A DNA stretch of 64,000 bases from Amycolatopsis taiwanensis DSM 45107 (GTDB taxonomy: Bacteria > Actinomycetota > Actinomycetes > Mycobacteriales > Pseudonocardiaceae): positions 41,816 through 105,815 of the forward strand of contig NZ_JAFB01000031.1 of NCBI RefSeq assembly GCF_000519205.1, written 5' to 3'. A model generated the notes under the pieces. That model was given only the letters and a program-made list of their open reading frames with translations. It was not told the DNA's origin and did no database searches. Positions 1-8,437 of the stretch are shown here, piece after piece. Position 1 is the stretch's first letter. Each line of letters opens with the position of its first letter. The position numbers were made by a program, and so were the translations under genes.

Positions 1-255
1 GCCGAGCCGGTCGCCGAGGTGCCCCGAGATGACCGCACCGATCGGCCGCGCACCGAACCCGGCGGCGTAGGTGGCGAAGGTGGCGAGGGTGCCCGCGGTC
101 GAGGAGATGTTCGGGAAGAACAGCGGCTTGAAGATCAGCGCGGTCGCGGTGGCATAGAGGTAGAAGTCGTACCACTCGATGGTCGTACCGACCATGCTGC
201 CGAGCGCCGCCGTCCTTGGGGCGGTGCGCCGGGGAACCGGAGTTGTGGTCGTCAC
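1..255 (-). CDS. MFS metabolite:H+ symporter, N-terminal part (runs off the window)
   Basis: Reading leftwards from GTG at 255, the frame stays open for 85 codons to the window edge. The segment TTIEWYDFYLY followed by FKPLFFP, and then the loop FGARPIGAVISGHLGDRLG, are typical of the first two membrane helices and motif A of the metabolite:H+ symporter (MHS, shikimate/proline/betaine-type) family. The substrate cannot be read from this part. It is divergent from wrbA, with about 105 bp between them for both promoters. The C-terminal four-fifths lies outside the window. Confidence 0.85.
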   Translation of the reverse strand, partial: MTTTTPVPRRTAPRTAALGSMVGTTIEWYDFYLYATATALIFKPLFFPNISSTAGTLATFATYAAGFGARPIGAVISGHLGDRLG

Positions 256-360
256 GCCCCGAAAGGTAGGGCCGGCTCACTTTGCTGGAAACGTTGACCA
301 AATCCTAGGATTGGTTCGGATACTCCAGACGCGGCGTCCGGATCGCCTAGGCTGGCGCGG

Positions 361-972
361 GTGAGCACCCGGATTCTCGTCGTGTACTACAGCGCCACCG
401 GCAACACCGCACAACTGGCCTCGGCGCTTGTGGACGGTGCGCGCGAGACCGGCGCGCAGGTGCGCCTGCGCACGGTCGCCGAAACCGCCCCGGCGGCCGC
501 GATCGCGACCAACCCGCGCTGGCAGGCCTATGTCGACTCCGGCTCGCACACGGAGCTGGCGACGCTGGAGGACCTGGAGTGGGCCGACGGGCTCGCGGTC
601 GGCAGCCCCACCCGCTTCGGTGGCCCGGCGGCGCAGCTCAAGTCTTTTTTGGACACCACGGGCGGGTTGTGGGCCAACGGAAAACTCGCCAACAAGGTGG
701 CGACCTCGTTCACCACCGCGTCCACCGCGCACGGCGGACTGGAGTCCACACTGCTCGCGATCAACAACATCTTCTACCACTGGGGCGCCATCGTCGTCCC
801 GCTCGGCTACGCCGAGCCACACCTACTGGAATCCGGCAACCCCTACGGCGGCTCCTTCGTCTCCCGCAAGTCTGCCCAGCCGGACAAGAAAACGCTGGAA
901 GCCCTTCGCATCCAGGGCACCCGGCTGGCCACGATCACCGGATACGTCGCCGCCGGGATGCACGGCGCGTGA
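361..972 (+). CDS. wrbA: WrbA-type NAD(P)H:quinone oxidoreductase
   Basis: A 203-residue flavodoxin-fold protein. The N-terminal strand plus phosphate loop SATGNT (residues 11-16) is the FMN site. The segments SPTRFGG and TTASTAHGGLE are the other flavin-contacting loops of the WrbA family, whose members are about 200 residues. They catalyse two-electron reduction of quinones with NAD(P)H and act in the cytoplasm as tetramers. The start is GTG at 361, directly opening the flavodoxin strand; no strong ribosome site is visible. It is divergent from the symporter gene at 255, and a decayed aminotransferase gene lies downstream. Confidence 0.92.
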   Translation: MSTRILVVYYSATGNTAQLASALVDGARETGAQVRLRTVAETAPAAAIATNPRWQAYVDSGSHTELATLEDLEWADGLAVGSPTRFGGPAAQLKSFLDTTGGLWANGKLANKVATSFTTASTAHGGLESTLLAINNIFYHWGAIVVPLGYAEPHLLESGNPYGGSFVSRKSAQPDKKTLEALRIQGTRLATITGYVAAGMHGA

Positions 973-999
973 CTGGTCGTCTCGAACAGGTCACCCACC

Positions 1000-1647
1000 T
1001 TTGAACCACGCGCTGGTCGTCAAATCCTTGCCATACAGGGAAATGATGACCAACTCGGCTTGCCCGGCGTCCAGCGCGATCCGCGCGCCGTGCCGCCAGA
1101 CGACGGCGGCGAGTTCGGCGATGGCAAGCGCCTCGCCAGTGACGTTGGACGCGTCGGCCAGGACCACCAGGTAAAATTTCGTCCGGGCAGGCCGCGAGCG
1201 CACGATCCACTTCGGCTACTGCCTCGGTCCGGGCGCGGGGTGTGGCGATGCGGTGGGTGGTCTCGGCGGGCCATGGTAGAAGTGCCGCGTGGTGCTCGGT
1301 GTCGAACAGCACTACCGAGGTGCGAGGCGGCGGACTGCGTGCGAGCAGGTTCAGCGCGTCGTCATGTTACGAGTGAAGATCATCTCGTCGTTCTCGCGTG
1401 TGTCAACGAAGCGGCGCGCGCCTGCCGAGCGCGCTCATAGACCGTTGTGGACACCTGCGAGGCGAATCCCGCGCCCCGGTGCACGCTCGCGTACCAGGGC
1501 AGGAACTCGTCGACGGCTTCCCGTACGGCTTCCAGACACGGTGTGGTCGAGATTGGCGTAATCGATGACGGTGCCGGTCACCAACGGCACCTGGGTGCCC
1601 GCGACGGCGGGGACAGCGGAATAAGTGGAATCAGTGAAGAGCGGCAT
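1000..1647 (-). pseudogene. Decayed class V aminotransferase (cysteine desulfurase-like)
   Basis: Conserved blocks of a PLP-dependent class V aminotransferase appear in order but in different frames. The start at 1647 leads into LVTGTVIDYANLDH. A second frame carries FLPWYASVHRGAGFASQ and VYERARQA. A third has VVLFDTEHHAALLPW. The last frame has ASNVTGEALAIAELAAV followed by HGARIALDAGQ. At least three frameshifts separate these, and homology stops near 1000, before the PLP-lysine region. Intact relatives are about 450 residues, so fewer than half remain. Clearly non-functional. Confidence 0.8.
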
Positions 1648-1977
1648 GCTTGTTCCTCAGCGGCTTGGGGATCCGCGAAAGACCCGCGCTTGCCCGGTTC
1701 GCACTCGGCGAGGTCGTGGCTTAGGAAGCGGGGCAGGCGTGTGGCGGCTGCCTTTGGTTGTTCGGTGTGTGGCCGGTGGCTGGCGTTGTCGATCGTGAGC
1801 GTCCGCGCGGTGTGGAATCGTGCCGCGATGGTGTCGGTGTAGCCGTGTGCGAAGAACCATAGGGCTTGCGAAGAGATTGGCTCGGGGCGTCGTGCGGATG
1901 GCAGTCCGGTGGGGCCCGGTTCGCCGGGATCATTCTACGATGCGTTGGTCGGGGCGAGGTGTGAAGCTGGTGGGGGT
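1648..1977. other. Intergenic stretch, no recognisable gene
   Basis: 330 bp between the aminotransferase relic and the SARP regulator. One minus-strand frame stays open and looks mildly protein-like (FFAHGYTDTIAARFH), but I recognise no family and see no convincing start. It probably includes the promoter region of the regulator at 1978. Confidence 0.4.
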
Positions 1978-4900
1978 ATGCGGGTAGCGGTGCTGGGGCC
2001 GGTGCGTGCTCATGCGGACGCCGGGACGTCGATCGACGTCCCGGGTGCCAGGCCGCGCATGTTGCTGGCCAGGCTCGCGCTCAGCGCAGGGGAGCGGGTT
2101 TCGTCCGGCTCGCTGATCGGCGACCTGTGGGGTGAGGATCCGCCGTCGGACGCCGGGAACGCGTTGCATGCGCTGGTGTACCGGTTGCGTAGGGCGCTGG
2201 GCGGCGCCGGGACGCTGGAGTCCACGGGACTGGGGTACCGGCTGGTGCTGCCCGCGGAGAACGTGGACGCGCTGAAGTTCGAGACGCTCGCCGCTCGCGG
2301 CAGGCGGGAACTCGCTGCCGGGATGCCGCGGGAGGCCGCCGGTCTGCTCGGCGAGGCGCTCGCGCTGTGGCGGGGACCCGCGCTCGCCGACGTGCTCGGG
2401 GCTCCGTTCGCCGGGGCGTCCGCCGCGCGGCTGGACGAACTGCGGATCGCTGCGCTGGAGGACCGCTTCGAGGCCGAACTTCGGCTCGGCCACCCCACCG
2501 ACGTCCTGGCGGATCTGGAGACGGTGTCCGCCGAGCACCCGCTGCGCGAGCGGCTGGCCGCGCTGCGCATGCGCGCGCTGCACGCGGTCGGCCGCCAGGC
2601 TGACGCACTGGCCCTGTACGAGGAGGTCCGCGGAAAGCTCGCCGACGAACTCGGCGTCGATCCTTCGGCCGAGGTGCGGGAAGCCCATCTGGCCGTCCTG
2701 CGCGGCGGGCCGGATCGACCGGCCGCCTCCGCTGAGCCGCCGCCCGGCCGGTTGCCCGCCCAGCTGACCAGTTTCCTCGGCAGGGACGACGAGTTGAAAC
2801 TGCTCGCCGAACTGATGGACGCCGCCCGGCTGGTCACCGTCACCGGTCCCGGAGGGGTGGGCAAGACCCGGCTGGCCGTGGTGGCTGCGTCGCGGCACCG
2901 GGCCTACCGGGAAGGCAGGCTGTGGCTTGTCCCGCTGGCCGGGGTGCGTGACGAGGACGGGGTGGCCGCTGCCGTCCTCGGGGCACTTAGCACCACTGCC
3001 GGGCGATCGCCCGGCAGCGGCCGGGCCGAGCCGGTGGACCGGGTCGCCGAATTTCTCGGCGGCGGCGAGGCCGTGCTGGTACTGGACAACTGCGAACAGG
3101 TCGTCGGCGCCGCGGCGGAGTTCTCGCGCAGGCTGCTCGAACGCCGTCCGCACCTGACCATCCTGGCCACCAGCCGGGAGTCGCTGGAGGTCATGGGCGA
3201 GGCCGTGTGCCGTCTCGGCCCACTCGCCCTGCCCCGGGACAGCGCCGTCGCCGCCGAGTCGGCCGCGGTACGGCTGTTCGTCGACCGCGCGGCCGCCGTA
3301 CGGCCGGGGTTCGTGCTCACCGGGTCCACAGTGGACTCGGTGGTGGACGTGGTGCGCAGGCTCGACGGCCTGCCGCTCGCCGTGGAGCTGGCCGCGGCGC
3401 GGCTGCGCTCGATGAGCGTCGACCAGATCGCGCGACGGCTCGATGACCGGTTCAGGCTGCTGTCGACCGGCAACCGGGCGGCGCAGCCGCGCCAGCGCAC
3501 GCTGCACGCGGTGATCGAGTGGAGCTGGGACTTGCTGAGCGAGCAGGAGCGGGTGCTGGCACGGCGCATGTCGGTGTTCACCGCGGGTACGGGTGACGCC
3601 GCGATCGAGGCGGTGTGCTCGGACGAGCGTGTTCTCCCGCCGGGCGATGTTGTCTACGTGCTCGGCTCGCTGGTCGACAAGTCCATTGTGGAGCAGACCG
3701 GGAACGGCTACCTGATGCTGGAGACCGTTCGCGCATATGCGGCGGACCAGCTACTGCTGGCCGGTGAGCGGGAATCGGTGAGGGGCCGGTACACGGGGCA
3801 CTTCGCCGCGCTGGCCGCCGAACACGAGCCGCTGCTGCGCACCGCGCGGCAAGCGGATTCGCTGGCTCTCTTCGACGCCGAGTACGACAACCTGGTGTCC
3901 GCGCTGGGATCGGCGGTCGACGTCCGCGACGCGCAGACCGCGGTCATGCTCCTCGGCCCGCTGTACTGGTACTGGAACACGTCGCGGTACGACGCGCGGG
4001 CCGAAACGTTCGTGGCCAGGGTGCTCGAGTTCGGCGACGTGATGCCCGCGGCCGCTCGTGCCGCGTTCACCGCGGCCCAGCTGCTGGCCGGGAGCGAACC
4101 GCCCGCGGACGTCGAAGTGGTGCGGGCCGTGATCGAGGACTGCGCGCGCACCGGCGCGCACGAGCGCTATCCGATGCTGCTGGTGGTGACGCTCTCGGTC
4201 GGCGCCTTTCTCGGTCTCGACGAGCTGGTCGAGGGCGTGATGGAAGGGGTGCGGAGCCGTTCCGACCGGTGGGCGATCGCCTGCACGTATCTGGTGGAGG
4301 CGGTTCTCCGGCACGATCGCGGCGACTGGGCGGGCGGGGTGTCCGCGCGAGCGACCGCACTGCGCAGGTTCGAAGAGACGGGCGATCACCTGTGGACGGC
4401 GATGGCGCTGGCCGGAGTGGCGCAGGCCTGTTCCGTCGACGGCGACCACGAGCGGGCGATCGAGGCCTACCGGCGGAGCATCGCGCTCGCCCCACAGGAC
4501 GAGATCCCCTATCGGATAGCGCTTGCCACCGAGCGGATGCGGATCGGCGATCTGGACACCGCCCGGCGTGACGCCGACACGGCCGCGCGGACGGCACGGG
4601 ACCGCGGCCAGGGCTTCGCGGAGATCGAAGCCGTGATCTGCCTGGCCGAGCTGTACCGCCGCTCGGGTGAGCCGGAGCGGTCCGACGCCGAGCTCGACCG
4701 GCTGGAGGTGTTCGCTCGCGAGACGGTGCCCATGGCCGACGCGATGATCGAGGACCGGATCGCGCCGGCCCGGATGGCGAACAGGTTGGCGGCCGGGGAC
4801 GTCGCTCGCGCGCGGGAACTGCTGCCGAGGACCGTTCAGGCGGCGTTCGCCCACCACGACCCCGCACCGGCCGCCCAGCACCTGGCCGGGTTGCTGTTCC

Positions 4901-5109
4901 TGGAAGACGATCCGGCCGGTGCGGCCACCGCGCTCGGCATGAGCCAGACCATCCGCGGCGCCTTCGACCACGGCGACCCGGAACTGCGCCGGCTCGTCGG
5001 CGAGCTGACGCGGCGGCTCGGCCGGGCAGGCTACGACGAGGCCTTCCGCCGGGGCGCCGAGATGCCCCGGGAGGACGCACTCGCCCGGCTGGCGCCCGAC
5101 CAGGCATGA
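1978..5109 (+). CDS. AfsR/SARP-family transcriptional regulator with NB-ARC and TPR domains
   Basis: 1043 residues. Residues 1-95 are an OmpR-type winged helix (MRVAVLGPVRAHAD, later ALVYRLRRALGG). About 95-245 is the bacterial transcriptional activator domain, ending EVRGKLADELGVDPS. A P-loop GPGGVGKTRLA near residue 290 and a Walker B-like VLVLDNCEQ mark an NB-ARC/STAND ATPase. The C-terminal 450 residues are helical TPR-like repeats. ATG 1978 is chosen because it opens the DNA-binding strand after a GGTGGGGG ribosome site; an upstream GTG/ATG would add an unrelated tail. Such proteins activate secondary-metabolite genes by binding direct heptamer repeats. A matching repeat set lies at 5126-5175, so the exporter/P450 cassette is the likely target. 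Confidence 0.9.
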   Translation: MRVAVLGPVRAHADAGTSIDVPGARPRMLLARLALSAGERVSSGSLIGDLWGEDPPSDAGNALHALVYRLRRALGGAGTLESTGLGYRLVLPAENVDALKFETLAARGRRELAAGMPREAAGLLGEALALWRGPALADVLGAPFAGASAARLDELRIAALEDRFEAELRLGHPTDVLADLETVSAEHPLRERLAALRMRALHAVGRQADALALYEEVRGKLADELGVDPSAEVREAHLAVLRGGPDRPAASAEPPPGRLPAQLTSFLGRDDELKLLAELMDAARLVTVTGPGGVGKTRLAVVAASRHRAYREGRLWLVPLAGVRDEDGVAAAVLGALSTTAGRSPGSGRAEPVDRVAEFLGGGEAVLVLDNCEQVVGAAAEFSRRLLERRPHLTILATSRESLEVMGEAVCRLGPLALPRDSAVAAESAAVRLFVDRAAAVRPGFVLTGSTVDSVVDVVRRLDGLPLAVELAAARLRSMSVDQIARRLDDRFRLLSTGNRAAQPRQRTLHAVIEWSWDLLSEQERVLARRMSVFTAGTGDAAIEAVCSDERVLPPGDVVYVLGSLVDKSIVEQTGNGYLMLETVRAYAADQLLLAGERESVRGRYTGHFAALAAEHEPLLRTARQADSLALFDAEYDNLVSALGSAVDVRDAQTAVMLLGPLYWYWNTSRYDARAETFVARVLEFGDVMPAAARAAFTAAQLLAGSEPPADVEVVRAVIEDCARTGAHERYPMLLVVTLSVGAFLGLDELVEGVMEGVRSRSDRWAIACTYLVEAVLRHDRGDWAGGVSARATALRRFEETGDHLWTAMALAGVAQACSVDGDHERAIEAYRRSIALAPQDEIPYRIALATERMRIGDLDTARRDADTAARTARDRGQGFAEIEAVICLAELYRRSGEPERSDAELDRLEVFARETVPMADAMIEDRIAPARMANRLAAGDVARARELLPRTVQAAFAHHDPAPAAQHLAGLLFLEDDPAGAATALGMSQTIRGAFDHGDPELRRLVGELTRRLGRAGYDEAFRRGAEMPREDALARLAPDQA

Positions 5110-5125
5110 CCGGAGCTGACCGAGT

Positions 5126-5175
5126 CTGACAGCGCCCCGCGTCTGGCTGTCAGGTCGCTGTAAGACGGCTTTCAG
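5126..5175 (+). promoter_or_regulatory. Putative SARP operator: 11-bp-spaced heptamer direct repeats
   Basis: CTGTCAG (5147-5153), CTGTAAG (5158-5164) and CTTTCAG (5169-5175) are seven-base repeats separated by four bases, one helical turn apart. CTGACAG (5126-5132) lies 21 bp further upstream. SARP proteins recognise exactly this arrangement, with the last repeat near the -35 position. The CTGACAGC/GCTGTCAG arms (5126-5133 and 5146-5153) could also form a hairpin ending the regulator transcript. The downstream GTG at 5199 has no ribosome site, which fits a leaderless mRNA starting there. Confidence 0.6.
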
Positions 5176-5198
5176 TACCGGCCGACATCGTTACATCT

Positions 5199-6695
5199 GT
5201 GTCCAATACAGAACGAAATCCCCGGCGCTGGCTCATCCTGATCGTGCTGTGCCTCAGCACGCTGGTCCTGACGATTGACAGCCAGGTGCTGACCGTGGCG
5301 ATCCCGGCGCTCATCCGGGACCTGGGGGCGAACGCCCAGGACATCCAGTGGATCACCGACGCCTACATCCTGACGTTGGCCGGCTTGCTGCTCACCGCGG
5401 GCAGCCTCTCCGACCGGTACGGCAGACGGCGCGTGATGATCATCGGGCTGGTCCTTTTCGGGTTGGCTTCGCTCGGGGCGACGTACACCACGAGTCCGCT
5501 TCAGCTGATCGGCTGCCGCGCGCTGATGGGCGTGGGCAGTGCGCTCATCCTGCCGAGCACGCTGTCGATCCTGATCACCGTGTTCGACGACGAGGAGCGC
5601 CGCAAGGCCACCTCGGTGTGGTCGTCGGTGGTCATGGTCGGCCTGATCGGCGGCCCGATCCTCGGCGGCACCCTGGTCACGAGCTTCGGCTGGGGCTCGG
5701 TCTTCCTCGTCAACGTCCCGGTCGCGATCCTCGCGATCATCACGGCGCTGGCCCTGATGCCCGAGTCGAAGGCGCCCGCGCGTAAGGCCGATCCGGTCGG
5801 CGCGGTCCTGTCCGTGATCGGTCTGGCCACGCTGGTCTGGGCCATCATCGAACTGCCGGTGACCGGCCTCTCCCATCCCGCCACCCTGATCAGGTTCGGG
5901 GTGGCCGTGGTCACCCTGGTGGCGTTCGCGGTGTGGGAGACCAGGACGGCATCCCCGATGGTCCCGCTCGCGCTCTACCGGAACCGCGACTTCAGTGGCG
6001 GCAGCTTCGCCCTCGTCCTGACCCAGATCGGGCTCGCTGGTCTGGTTCTGGTGCTGACGCAGTACCTCCAATTCGTGCTCGGCTACAGCCCGACGAAGGC
6101 GGGCACGGTCCTGGTGCCCATGGCGGTGGGAACGATCCTGACCAACCTGCTCGGCGCGACCCTCGGCCAGAAGATCGGCAACCGCACCATGACGGCCGTC
6201 GGACTCGCCGTCGCGGCGGCTGGTTTCGGCCTGCTGGCGAGCCTCTCGCCGGACAGCGGCTTCGGGATCGTGGTGGCGGCTCTGGCCGTGTTCGGTGCCG
6301 GGGCGGGCCTGGCGCAGCCGGCGGCGGTCGCGGCACTCATGGGGGCTGTGCCCGAGGAACATGCCGGTGTCGGTTCCGCGGCGAACGACACCATGCAGCA
6401 GGCCGGGAGCGCCCTTGGCGTCGCCATCCTCGGCAGCCTCCTGGCGGCGACCTATACGTCCGGGATGCCCGCGACTGCGCCCGCACAAGCCCGCGCCTCG
6501 ATCGGCGAGGCGCTCAGCCTCAGCGATGCCGGGATCGCCCATGCCGCCCGGGAGGCGTTCACCGCCGGAATGACGGTCACCTGCGGGACCACCGCCGTCC
6601 TCGTGCTGGCCGCCGCCGTGCTCGCCCGCTTCGTCATGAGGGGCAGGGCGCCCGCCGCCGCACCCGAACCCGAAAAGACCGCCACACAAGCCTGA
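5199..6695 (+). CDS. MFS drug:H+ antiporter (DHA2/EmrB type, 14 helices)
   Basis: 498 residues with about 14 hydrophobic segments. The first helix ends with the DHA2 signature region TIDSQVLTVAIPALIRDL. Motif A is GSLSDRYGRRRVM, and motif C-like glycines lie in GLIGGPILGGTLV. This class exports hydrophobic compounds and antibiotics in exchange for protons. The GTG start at 5199 directly precedes the N-terminal stretch and has no visible ribosome site. It leads a co-directional cassette with two P450s, a ferredoxin and a reductase remnant, behind a SARP gene, which suggests export of the cassette's product or substrate. Confidence 0.9.
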   Translation: MSNTERNPRRWLILIVLCLSTLVLTIDSQVLTVAIPALIRDLGANAQDIQWITDAYILTLAGLLLTAGSLSDRYGRRRVMIIGLVLFGLASLGATYTTSPLQLIGCRALMGVGSALILPSTLSILITVFDDEERRKATSVWSSVVMVGLIGGPILGGTLVTSFGWGSVFLVNVPVAILAIITALALMPESKAPARKADPVGAVLSVIGLATLVWAIIELPVTGLSHPATLIRFGVAVVTLVAFAVWETRTASPMVPLALYRNRDFSGGSFALVLTQIGLAGLVLVLTQYLQFVLGYSPTKAGTVLVPMAVGTILTNLLGATLGQKIGNRTMTAVGLAVAAAGFGLLASLSPDSGFGIVVAALAVFGAGAGLAQPAAVAALMGAVPEEHAGVGSAANDTMQQAGSALGVAILGSLLAATYTSGMPATAPAQARASIGEALSLSDAGIAHAAREAFTAGMTVTCGTTAVLVLAAAVLARFVMRGRAPAAAPEPEKTATQA

Positions 6696-6720
6696 TATCC
6701 CACGGAAAGGAGGTACCGGA

Positions 6721-7734
6721 ATGACCAACCCTGTCCCGGAACTGCCGACCGAACTCCCCGCCGGGCGCCTGCTGGATCCGCCGGACGAACTGGCCTGGAT
6801 CCGTGCGACCCGGCCGATCACGAGGCTGACCCACACCGACGGGAGCGAAGGCTGGCTCGCCACCGGATACGATCACGTCCGCGCCGTCCTCGGCGACACG
6901 CGGTTCAGCTCGCGGCCGGAACTGATGCACCACCCGCTGGCAGGCAAGCTGCCTGCCGGGACACCGGGCGACATCCAGAAGACCGACCGGCCGGAGCACA
7001 CTCGTCTCCGCAAGCTCCTGGCGGGCAAGTTCACCCCGCGGCGGACGCGCGTGCCCACCGAACGCGTCGAGCGGATCACCGCCGACCACCTGGATGCCAT
7101 GGAGCGGCGCGGCCCGGCGCTCGATCTCGTCGAGGCGTACGCCTGGCCCATTCCCGCACTGATGATCTGCGAGCTGCTCACCAGCGACCTGGCCGACGAC
7201 GAACTCGCCGGGGTCGGGGCCTTTCTGCTCGGCGCGGGCCTGGAAACCACCGCGAACATGATCGGCCTCGGCACCCTCGTCCTCCTCGGAAACCCCGGCC
7301 AGTTCGCCGAACTGCGCGCCGATCCGGAACTGACCGACAACGCGGTCGAGGAACTGCTGCGCTACCTGAGCATCGCCCACACCGCACTGCGGGCCGCGCT
7401 GGAGGACGTCGAAATCGACGGCGAGCTGATCGAGGCGGGCGAGACCGTCACGTTCTCGATCCGGGCGGCCAACCGCGACCCCGGCAGGTACCCCGATCCC
7501 GATCGGCTGGACCTGCGCTGGAGCACCACGGGTCAGCTGGCCTTCGGCCATGGCATCCACCAGTGCCTCGGCCAGCATCTGGCCTGCGTCGAACTGCGGA
7601 CCGCGATTCCCGCCCTGTTCGCGCGGTTCCCTTCATTGCGCCTGGCCGTTCCGGCGGAGGACGTCTCGCTGCGGCCCGGAGCCGTGAAGGGCTTGTCCGG
7701 CATCAACAGCCTTCCGGTCACGTGGGACGCGTGA
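6721..7734 (+). CDS. Cytochrome P450 with a 62-residue internal deletion
   Basis: 337 residues, against about 400 for the family and 399 for the paralogue at 8434. C-terminal hallmarks are intact: I-helix GAGLETT, ExxR in EELLRY, and haem loop FGHGIHQCLG with Cys near residue 282. Compared with the neighbour, the segment after ICELL (about residue 154) is missing and the sequence resumes at TSDLADDELAG, removing roughly helices E-G and much of the substrate lid. The deletion is in frame, and GAGCTG occurs at the equivalent positions, so slippage or recombination between short repeats is plausible. It has a good ribosome site (AAAGGAGG). It is probably inactive as a monooxygenase, although it could still bind haem. 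Confidence 0.85.
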   Translation: MTNPVPELPTELPAGRLLDPPDELAWIRATRPITRLTHTDGSEGWLATGYDHVRAVLGDTRFSSRPELMHHPLAGKLPAGTPGDIQKTDRPEHTRLRKLLAGKFTPRRTRVPTERVERITADHLDAMERRGPALDLVEAYAWPIPALMICELLTSDLADDELAGVGAFLLGAGLETTANMIGLGTLVLLGNPGQFAELRADPELTDNAVEELLRYLSIAHTALRAALEDVEIDGELIEAGETVTFSIRAANRDPGRYPDPDRLDLRWSTTGQLAFGHGIHQCLGQHLACVELRTAIPALFARFPSLRLAVPAEDVSLRPGAVKGLSGINSLPVTWDA

Positions 7735-7772
7735 TCCCCGGCGGACGCCGAGGAATCGAAGAGGAGAACACC

Positions 7773-7973
7773 GTGAAAGTGAGCGTGGACGAGGTCAAGT
7801 GCGTCGGCGGCGGCCACTGCGCGATCGCCGCCGAGGAAGTCTTTGACCAGCGCGACGAGGACGGCATCGTGGTGCTGCTCGATCCGGCGCCGCCCGCCTG
7901 TCTGCACGACAAGGTGCGGGAGGCCGCGATGCTGTGCCCGGCCGCCGCCATCCACATCGAGGACGCGACGTGA
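7773..7973 (+). CDS. [3Fe-4S] ferredoxin, P450 redox partner
   Basis: 66 residues. Cluster cysteines are C10 and C16 (CVGGGHC) and C55 followed by Pro (LCPAAAI), the spacing of single-cluster 3Fe-4S ferredoxins that donate electrons to actinobacterial P450s. C43 is an extra cysteine. The start is GTG at 7773, seven bases after GAGGAG. Its TGA overlaps the GTG of the next gene, showing translational coupling. Sitting between two P450 genes, it is the expected carrier from a ferredoxin reductase to either haem enzyme. Confidence 0.9.
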   Translation: MKVSVDEVKCVGGGHCAIAAEEVFDQRDEDGIVVLLDPAPPACLHDKVREAAMLCPAAAIHIEDAT

Positions 7974-8437
7974 ACCTGTCGGACGACGTGCTGGTCGTGG
8001 GTGCCTTTGTCGGTGGCCTCACACTGGCGGAAGCGTTGCGCCGCAAGGGTTTCGCGGGCCGGATCCGGATTGTCGGGGAGGAACCGCACCCGCCCTACGG
8101 CTGGCCTCCGCTGTCGAAAGAAATCCTGACCGGGCGGTGGCCCGTCGAGAAGGTCTTCCTGCGCGATCAGGGACGGCTGGACGCACTGGAGGTGGACTGG
8201 CTGCTCGGCCGGCGCGCCGAGCGGCTCCGGACGCACCAGCACACCGTGGAACTGGACGGGGGCGAGGTCCTGTCCTACGGCGTGGTGGTGATTGCCACCG
8301 GCCTGGTGCCCCGTGCGTTGCGCGGACAGCCCGGCCTCGCCGGGGTGCGCACCCTCGCGGCGTCCGCGCCGCGGGCCGCATGGTGCGCCACGCGGCCGAT
8401 CCCGCAAACGCTTACGAGTAAAGGAAGTCGACGATGA
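7970..8437 (+). pseudogene. Truncated FAD-dependent ferredoxin reductase
   Basis: The 155-codon frame begins like rubredoxin/ferredoxin reductases that serve P450s: VVGAFVGGLTLAEALRRKGF, then VGEEPHPPYGWPPLSKEIL, then the second FAD strand VVVIATGLVPRALRG. Intact enzymes are about 400 residues with an NADH-binding domain and C-terminal dimer domain. Here homology stops near residue 132 (LAGVRTL), and the frame ends in an unrelated 25-residue tail running into the next P450 start. An alternative frame ending at 8421 may be the original C-terminus brought close by deletion. The first glycine motif is also unusual (GAFVGG). NADH reduction is almost certainly lost. Confidence 0.75.

Noticed and set aside
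1930..3507. Long minus-strand open frame (525 codons) opposite the SARP gene
   Set aside because: Arg/Pro/Gln-rich translation without domain words; an antisense shadow of high-GC coding DNA.
5172..6863. 563-codon minus-strand frame opposite the MFS gene
   Set aside because: Low-complexity, charged translation; the plus strand has clear transporter motifs.
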